Shown in pieces: positions 61,401 through 64,000 of a DNA stretch of 64,000 bases. Under the pieces are notes generated by a model. That model worked only from the letters and a program-made list of their open reading frames with translations. It was not told the DNA's origin and ran no database searches. The stretch is from Paraescarpia echinospica. Lineage: Eukaryota; Annelida; Polychaeta; Sabellida; Siboglinidae. The DNA is taken from contig CM034533.1 of assembly GCA_020002185.1 (NCBI GenBank), forward strand, positions 72,689,579 to 72,753,578, written 5' to 3'. How positions within the stretch are numbered: position 1 is the first letter of the stretch; each line of letters begins with the position of its first letter. Both the position numbers and the translations under genes were made by a program.

Positions 61401-63083
61401 TCTTGGTCCAACAGACCAACACACGCAATGTCTGCCAACAGTGATGTACAGACTCAATGGTGCTAGTCTCTTGGTCCAACAGACCAACACACGCAATGTC
61501 TGCCAACAGTGATGTACAGACTCAATGGTGCTAGTCTCTTGGTCCAACAGACCAACACACGCAATGTCTGCTAACAGTGATGTACAGACTCAATGGTGCT
61601 AGTCTCTTGGTCCAACAGACCAACACACGCAATGCCTGCCAACAGTGATGTACAGACTCAATGGTGCTAGTCTCTTGGTCCAACAGACCAACACACGCAA
61701 TGTCTGCCAACAGTGATGTACAGACTCAATGGTGCTAGTTTCTTGGTCCAACAGACCAACACACGCAATGCCTGCCAACAGTGATGTACAGACTCAATGT
61801 TGCTAGTCTCTTGGTCCAACAGACCAACACACGCAATGTCTGCCAACAGTGATGTACAGACTCAATGGTGCTAGTCTCTTGGTCCAACAGACCAACACAT
61901 GCAATGTCTGCCAACAGTGATGTACATACTCATTGGTGCTAGTCTCTTGGTCCAACAGACCAAGACACTCAATGTCTGCCAACAGTGATGTACAGACTCA
62001 ATGGTGCTAGTCTCTTGGTCCAACAGACCAACACACGCAATGTCTGCCAACAGTGATGTACAGACTCAATGGTGCTAGTCTCTTGGTCCAACAGACCAAG
62101 ACACTCAATGTCTGCCAACAATGATGTACAGACTCAATGGTGCTAGTCTCTTGGTCCAACAGACCAACACACACTCACTGCAATGTTGTTTTCTACCAAC
62201 TGCTGCTGTCGTAGCATCGTTTGAGTCTCACAGCAAGAATCGTCTATATCATCCATGTCCAATAATATGCAAATCTATACTTTTTTCCAAAAGCAGGATT
62301 CAGAAAGAGTTCTACAACTTAACTGTGACACAAGATCATTTTGTGGTCCTACTGACATTATCAATATTGATTATACATACGTTCATAACGAAAATGGAAT
62401 CCTTAAAAAACATCACCATTTTCAAGTGGCAATACGGACATACAACAGACAGACATTATTTCTGCCTGCTTACATTTCCGAATACTACCTGCCTGATATG
62501 ACACGGATTGGACACACCTTCTGAAAGGAAGCCACTACAGTTTCAAGACAAGCCTTACAGTGGAACCCACAAGGAAAACGAAACCCAGTCAGACTCAAAA
62601 CAGCAGGAGGACATCCACAGACGAGGAACAAAAGAAACATGGAACCTTGAAAGAAATTAAGAAAGCACCAAACGACACGAGTGCGCTGGAGAAGCTTCAT
62701 TTCAGTCCTATGCTCTACGAATAATCTTCCCGCATTAATTGCAGCATGGCTAGAATCTTCCCAGAGAAGTCGAGATGGTCGACTGAACAGGGCTGCCAGG
62801 GAGTAAATTGTAACGTGCTTTGAGCAGTCCAAAAGACTGGATACTGCGATATATAACAACTTACATTTTTACTTTTTTAATCAGAGTGTATCGGGATAAG
62901 TAAGTAACCTGCGTGACGATGTCACCTACCAGCCATTGCCTTGCGACAGAAGCAGTCTTGGGCCTGGGCGAGCATCAGTGCACTGAGCGTGCTCAGTGTG
63001 TCGGGCTGAAGGTCAGGCGTCGGCTCCTGACGAATCGCCGACAGGATACTGTCCTTCAGGTGACTGAAGATGCCACTACTCAG
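46339..63083 (-). CDS. PDCD6IP: ALIX / PDCD6-interacting protein, internal nine exons (partial)
   Basis: Nine minus-strand exons (62930-63083, 60896-61005, 57707-57823, 56163-56385, 53429-53552, 52244-52421, 49179-49400, 47031-47190, 46339-46487) join in perfect phase into 479 aa with no stop. The first ~200 residues match the C-terminal part of the Bro1 domain (TLSALMLAQAQDCF, GKQAAYHALSEYYEALKCKE, FGEEIARLQ, KDNDFIYHAKVPE); the rest matches the V domain (DLFEKIMPLCVHQAL, LNLPAALEDLGGAAVPQSLL, NKEILDE, FKERWTRTPS, QSLAQDGAVSEE). ALIX is a cytosolic ESCRT adaptor: Bro1 binds CHMP4/ESCRT-III and the V domain binds YPXnL motifs in cargo and partners, in multivesicular body sorting, abscission and membrane repair. 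The N-terminal Bro1 exons lie beyond the right edge. The end of the V domain and the proline-rich tail are not found. Introns are repeat-rich. Confidence 0.95.
47031..47190 (-). CDS. PDCD6IP: ALIX exon h (V domain coiled coil)
   Basis: 160 nt. Encodes ADIERALPSSSPV, VVQQLTRLMEQVETIKAERE and LKEAKSDL, a helical arm segment. Acceptor tttcttgcag, donor GTAGGT, phase 1 exit. Confidence 0.93.
47205..47300 (+). repeat. Dispersed repeat, left half, interrupted by LINE
   Basis: Matches the left part of the uninterrupted copy at 54955-55205: gtggaatgtctatctaaat and cagcacttcaaaaccagct, ending at ctagttacta. Confidence 0.7.
47301..48860 (+). mobile_element. Degenerate LINE with reverse transcriptase, antisense to ALIX
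   Basis: Plus-strand ORF2 remnant in at least three frames. Blocks in order: QLSSGKAPGVD (about 47500), a jump to CGFRKERN, FVDFTKAFDTVSRE, KQGCVLMQTLFSKMFSAML, the catalytic FLFADDCALNA (about 47965), LTISTKKTEVLYQ, FTYLGSTL, then after a frameshift near 48260 VYRAVVLATLLYACETW, LRKLLKVKWQDKI, LRWAGHITRM, KKRFKDTLK and a C-terminal Cys/His-rich RARVGLISHLRIHT. A segment between the first and second blocks is missing. The first ~100 nt contain imperfect actatcgcgatagt-type inverted motifs. It lies in the ALIX intron between exons h and g. Confidence 0.88.
48861..48987 (+). repeat. Dispersed repeat, right half, interrupted by LINE
   Basis: Matches the right part of 54955-55205: cactgattgataaactatga and agtagatggctaaattcggc. 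Confidence 0.7.
48990..49128. repeat. Simple repeats (TG)n and (GCAT)n
   Basis: A (TG) run at about 48991-49020 and a (CATG/GCAT) run at about 49100-49126 separated by TG-rich sequence. Confidence 0.95.
49179..49400 (-). CDS. PDCD6IP: ALIX exon g (V domain)
   Basis: 222 nt, 74 codons, phase 0 at both ends. Encodes ADRMLNEEEASD, FKERWTRTPS and GYELLSQSD. Acceptor ggttgttgcag, which is part of the adjacent 30-bp array; donor GTAAGT. Confidence 0.95.
49401..52100 (-). repeat. 30-bp minisatellite reiterating the exon g 3' splice site, about 90 copies
   Basis: On the gene strand the unit is tgagctggttgttgcag/gctgtgtgaagta; the first copy provides the real acceptor of exon g at 49400/49401. Many units keep the CAG; units with cgtgcaa on the plus strand have lost it (CAC). 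The units nearest exon g (49401-49620) and the outermost ones are the most diverged; the middle is homogenised. A partial unit sits at about 50715. Long stop-free frames exist on both strands, but the frame of exon g meets TGA two codons into each unit. Confidence 0.96.
52244..52421 (-). CDS. PDCD6IP: ALIX exon f (V domain)
   Basis: 178 nt. Encodes ILTSLNLPAALEDLGG through LLVRNKEILDE. Acceptor gtcctgttgtcag, donor GTATGC. Confidence 0.95.
52740..53310. repeat. 35-bp minisatellite in the ALIX exon e-f intron, about 16 copies
   Basis: Units of gtggaacagaaacagttcca + gtgacatcaggacat with some 14-16-nt internal duplications (gttccagacacttccag). Decayed units extend to both flanking exons: tgacatcaggacac occurs next to the exon f acceptor and gacaacaggatatc near the exon e donor. 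Confidence 0.94.
53429..53552 (-). CDS. PDCD6IP: ALIX exon e (V domain)
   Basis: 124 nt. Starts AC CTG TTT GAA AAG (with the split codon, DLFEKIMPL) after acceptor tgtccctcgacag, ends TELLN plus two bases at donor GTGCGT. The acceptor is the seed of the 35-bp array at 53553-54740. Confidence 0.94.
53553..54740 (-). repeat. 35-bp minisatellite reiterating the exon e 3' splice site, about 34 copies
   Basis: On the gene strand each unit reads cccctaacaacttgttgatg then tccctcgacag/acct. This includes a CTAAC branch-point-like motif, a tract, CAG and the first exon bases ACCT. The copy nearest exon e is the genuine acceptor. Units are almost identical, with rare changes (a missing base near 54505, a short unit near 54540). 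Confidence 0.96.
54828..54922 (-). repeat. Dispersed short repeat family, copy 3
   Basis: Minus-strand landmarks aggtggcgccatcgtagcaa and gggtgacgaccaacccacct match the copies at 21191-21280 and 28825-28908. The motif attacatgtggaggtgg occurs twice, 58 bp apart, at its edge. Confidence 0.7.
54955..55205 (+). repeat. Dispersed repeat, uninterrupted copy
   Basis: About 250 bp that aligns to 47205-47300 and 48861-48987 as if the LINE between those halves were removed. Shared blocks: ggatggaatgtctatctta, agtacttcaaaaccagcag, cattgattgataaactgtg, agtaaatggctaaacttggc. Family unknown. Confidence 0.7.
55206..55723. other. ALIX intron d-e, nothing recognised
   Basis: Intron sequence without clear repeats or exons. 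Confidence 0.55.
55724..55832. repeat. 50-bp tandem duplication
   Basis: Two near-identical copies of a unit starting agtgcaagcttccacctgga and a third partial copy at 55824. Confidence 0.92.
55985..56147 (-). repeat. tRNA-derived SINE, minus strand
   Basis: Minus strand starts near gcggtgatcctgtggttaga: a box A-like TGGTTAGAGTTGG is followed about 30 nt later by a degenerate box B GGTTTGACTTC. Downstream sequence runs to the acaggtaaagtaagg region. Box B has lost consensus bases, so the copy is probably inactive. Confidence 0.6.
56163..56385 (-). CDS. PDCD6IP: ALIX exon d (Bro1 end / V domain start)
   Basis: 223 nt. Starts YAKELIQAS, includes AVKDNDFIYHAKVPE, ends GFK plus one base at donor GTGAGT. 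Acceptor ccacgttgcag. Confidence 0.94.
56386..57344 (-). other. ALIX intron c-d, mostly unique
   Basis: A 26-nt-scale local duplication (cacacagagttaaac twice near 56450-56490). Otherwise no feature recognised. Confidence 0.55.
57345..57632 (-). repeat. tRNA-derived SINE with LINE-like tail, minus strand
   Basis: The minus strand begins near cgcagtgccacaatggctag: box A TGGCTAGAGCACTGG and, about 35 nt on, box B GGTTCGATTCC, a perfect match to the RNA polymerase III promoter consensus. The head is followed by about 180 nt of tail ending tgcactgtataagaactta. The tail matches 62722-62880. Length about 290 bp, usual for SINEs. It lies in the ALIX intron between exons c and d. Confidence 0.8.
57707..57823 (-). 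CDS. PDCD6IP: ALIX exon c (Bro1 domain)
   Basis: 117 nt, 39 codons, phase 0 at both ends. Encodes EWISSVAGKQAAYHALSEYY and ends FGEEIARLQ. Acceptor gccgactgtag, donor GTGAGA. Confidence 0.95.
57824..58064 (-). other. ALIX intron b-c, exon c proximal part
   Basis: Intron sequence with a small inverted repeat around catcactctggtttg / caaaccagagtgatg near 57985-58015. Confidence 0.55.
58065..58230 (-). repeat. 55-bp exon b donor minisatellite, detached part
   Basis: Three diverged units with gggccacatctacacaagga and cttgggccagagaggcc, matching the array at 60757-60912. Separated from it by the LINE at 58231-60756. On the gene strand the donor core ccaag/gtagg or equivalent is only partly preserved. 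Confidence 0.85.
58231..60756 (+). mobile_element. Degenerate LINE (Rex1/CR1-like) with endonuclease and RT, antisense to ALIX
   Basis: Plus-strand pieces in several frames: ANVRSLRSKLDELQA and CVTETWLDE (58660-58780, endonuclease), GGGICVYINQRWCK (58860), LGDFNSCRLD (59080), DHNVVHLIPAF (59240), WVSKELKNII (59505), then RT blocks CPVPKKRVPSVLNDYRPVAL (59650), FAGIVFIDFSSAFNTIQPH (59985), FLTERKQEVRYNGA (60110) and a tail NSFVPSSIRLLNE (60450). The catalytic region is reduced to KYSDDTAIVDL (60232). The 3' end is caataaagtattgtgattga, typical of this LINE group. About 2.5 kb, internally deleted, many frameshifts, and interrupted by a palindromic array at 59822-59965. Confidence 0.87.
59822..59965. 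repeat. Array of 23-bp units in alternating orientation (palindromic)
   Basis: About six copies of cactctatgtcatagtgtgt + ata, some forward and some reverse-complemented (cacactatgacatagagtgt). Adjacent opposite copies form long perfect inverted repeats able to fold into hairpins or cruciforms. It sits inside the LINE reverse transcriptase. Confidence 0.93.
60757..60912 (-). repeat. 55-bp minisatellite reiterating the exon b 5' splice site
   Basis: Units start at 60761, 60816 and 60871 (exact 55-bp period). On the gene strand each carries GGCCTCTCTGGCCCAA + A/G then GTAAGT or GTATGT. This equals the last 17 nt of exon b plus its donor; the right-most unit is the genuine junction at 60896/60895. 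Confidence 0.9.
60896..61005 (-). CDS. PDCD6IP: ALIX exon b (Bro1 domain)
   Basis: 110 nt. Acceptor cgtgtgttgcag, then AC AAG ATG AAG; encodes KMKAANIAKLCMQCSDFYAD through TLRPLWPK. Ends CCCAAA with the consensus donor GTAAGT. Both of its splice sites touch minisatellites. Confidence 0.93.
61006..62170 (-). repeat. 68-bp minisatellite abutting the exon b 3' splice site, about 17 copies
   Basis: Plus-strand unit pieces: caacacacgcaatgtctgcc, aacagtgatgtacagactca, atggtgctagtctcttggtc, caacagac. The acceptor-side end of the array (cgttgcgtgtgttg on the gene strand) is continuous with the real acceptor, but internal copies read gtgtgttggtctg where the exon-proximal copy reads gtgtgttgcagac. Confidence 0.94.
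62171..62520. other. ALIX intron a-b, unassigned, possibly LINE sequence
   Basis: A/T-rich. A plus-strand reading frame at 62255-62524 could be part of the LINE whose C-terminus follows, but I recognise no motif in it. Confidence 0.45.
62521..62721 (+). pseudogene. LINE ORF2 C-terminal fragment
   Basis: Plus-strand translation gives SRQALQWNPQGKRNPVRLKT, a stop, and RVRWRSFISVLCSTNN, the conserved C-terminal blocks of a widespread animal LINE type (RQAL-W-PQGKRK ... RWR--V-ALCS). 5'-truncated and interrupted by a stop. Confidence 0.75.
62722..62880 (+). repeat. Tail shared with the tRNA-derived SINE
   Basis: From gcattaattgcagcatggct onward, including gggctgccagggagtaaatt and actgcgatatataacaactt, this matches the tail of the SINE at 57345-57632 on the other strand. 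No tRNA-like head here; it directly follows a LINE C-terminus. Confidence 0.75.
62930..63083 (-). CDS. PDCD6IP: ALIX exon a (Bro1 domain)
   Basis: 154 nt after the acceptor gtgttgtcttacag; starts LSSGIFSHLKDSIL and includes TLSALMLAQAQDCFCRKAMA. Ends phase 1 at G/GTAGGT. Confidence 0.94.
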
Positions 63084-63654
63084 CTGTAAGACAACACAAA
63101 ACATGGGCCTCTGTAAACTGGGGAATGCGGTGGAACCGACGTAAAATCTCTCCAGCATTTGGTGTGTGCTTTGAATCACTCGTACTTCACGCATACTGAA
63201 ATATTTGTGTAATACATCCTGTCCGACAATATGAAGTCATAATATATAGATTAAGTTACATTTTTATGAGACGGAACATTAATGGCGCGATTGACACCTA
63301 CCACCAGTTCCGGCAATCACAAGCAAAATTTCACTGTCGTTACATGATGTTCCAATGCATAAAAATAAACCTTAATCTAGATATTGTACTTTCATATTGC
63401 CAAACTGGTTGTATTACATGGATATTTAACTATGTATGAAGTATGGTGTTCGTCCTTCAGTAGCGAAGATGACCAAGTATAAGTCTGATACAAAGCACAC
63501 TTCAGAATACTACAGGATATTTTAAATAGGTTCCGCCTTGTTCCGCCTTGTTCCGCGGTGTACAGAGGAATACATGGGGAAAGAACAGGCTCAAAAAGAT
63601 GTTTTTCATTTGTTGTTAATGTTATGATAAAATCATATTATACAGTGTAAATTA
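63084..63654 (-). other. ALIX intron upstream of exon a
   Basis: Intron sequence; acceptor AG at 63084-63085. Includes a small duplication ttccgccttgttccgccttg near 63530. No further exon recognised. Confidence 0.6.
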
Positions 63655-63892
63655 TAGCTATTATGACAGTGTACATGATAACTATTATGGAAGTGTACGT
63701 GATAGCTATTATGACAGTGTACATGATAGCTATTACGACACTGTACGTGATAGCTATTACAATGGTGTACATGATAGCTATTATGACAGTGTACATGATA
63801 GCTATTATGACAGTGTACATGATAACTATTATGACAGTGTACATGATAACTAATATGACAGTGTACATGATAGCTATTATGACAGTCCACCC
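63655..63892. repeat. 24-bp minisatellite, about 10 copies
   Basis: Units of gatagctattatgacagtgt + acat with substitutions. Located in the ALIX intron upstream of exon a. Confidence 0.93.
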
Positions 63893-64000
63893 AAATGAGG
63901 TTTAATGAAAAATTTGTGGTTGTTGACATTTAAATCTAAGTGTTTAGGAAGGAATCAGTGTGTTTACATAGGAACGTACCACTTTGAGTGTTTAGGAAGG

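Overview
The window looks like animal nuclear DNA: two genes broken by GT-AG introns, degenerate non-LTR retrotransposons (LINEs), tRNA-derived SINEs, an LTR-like element, and tandem repeats covering roughly two thirds of the 64 kb. The protein sequences and repeat style fit an invertebrate, most likely a mollusc or other lophotrochozoan; that placement is inference and I cannot name a species. There are no bacterial operons, CRISPR arrays or intact tRNA/rRNA genes.

Layout. 1-19430: one giant minisatellite with a 40-bp unit and kilobase-scale higher-order duplications. 19431-25840: non-coding DNA with a 56-bp array, a solo-LTR-like element (minus strand), a LINE tail and several short minisatellites. 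25841-28522 (minus): a two-exon glycosyltransferase gene of the DXD sugar-transferase type, 306 aa, whose single intron is mostly a 48-bp minisatellite. 28948-29820: 33-bp and 25-bp arrays. 30696-31980 (minus): a decayed LINE containing an 87-bp array. 33632-45127: an 11.5-kb array of a 57-bp unit. 46339-63083 (minus): nine consecutive exons of the ALIX/PDCD6IP gene (479 aa, end of the Bro1 domain plus the V domain), all joining in phase. Its introns hold LINEs, SINEs and five minisatellites. The 5' exons lie beyond position 64000, and the 3' exons (rest of the V domain, proline-rich tail) are not visible anywhere in the window.

The most striking pattern is that the minisatellites inside both genes sit on splice sites. 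In the glycosyltransferase gene, the repeat unit is the last 24 nt of exon 1 plus the first 24 nt of the intron, so the 5' splice site is reiterated about 27 times. In ALIX, a 35-bp array reiterates the 3' splice site of one exon about 34 times, a 30-bp array reiterates that of another about 90 times, a 55-bp array reiterates a 5' splice site, and a 68-bp array abuts a third 3' splice site with its AG destroyed in each copy. Using the decoy sites would mostly give stops or frameshifts. I regard splice-site-seeded intronic minisatellites as the candidate undescribed phenomenon here.

The very long reading frames inside the arrays (up to about 1030 codons) come from stop-free repeat units and are not annotated as genes. 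Three small scrambled patches and a 12.3-kb near-identical duplication in the first array raise the possibility of assembly problems there.
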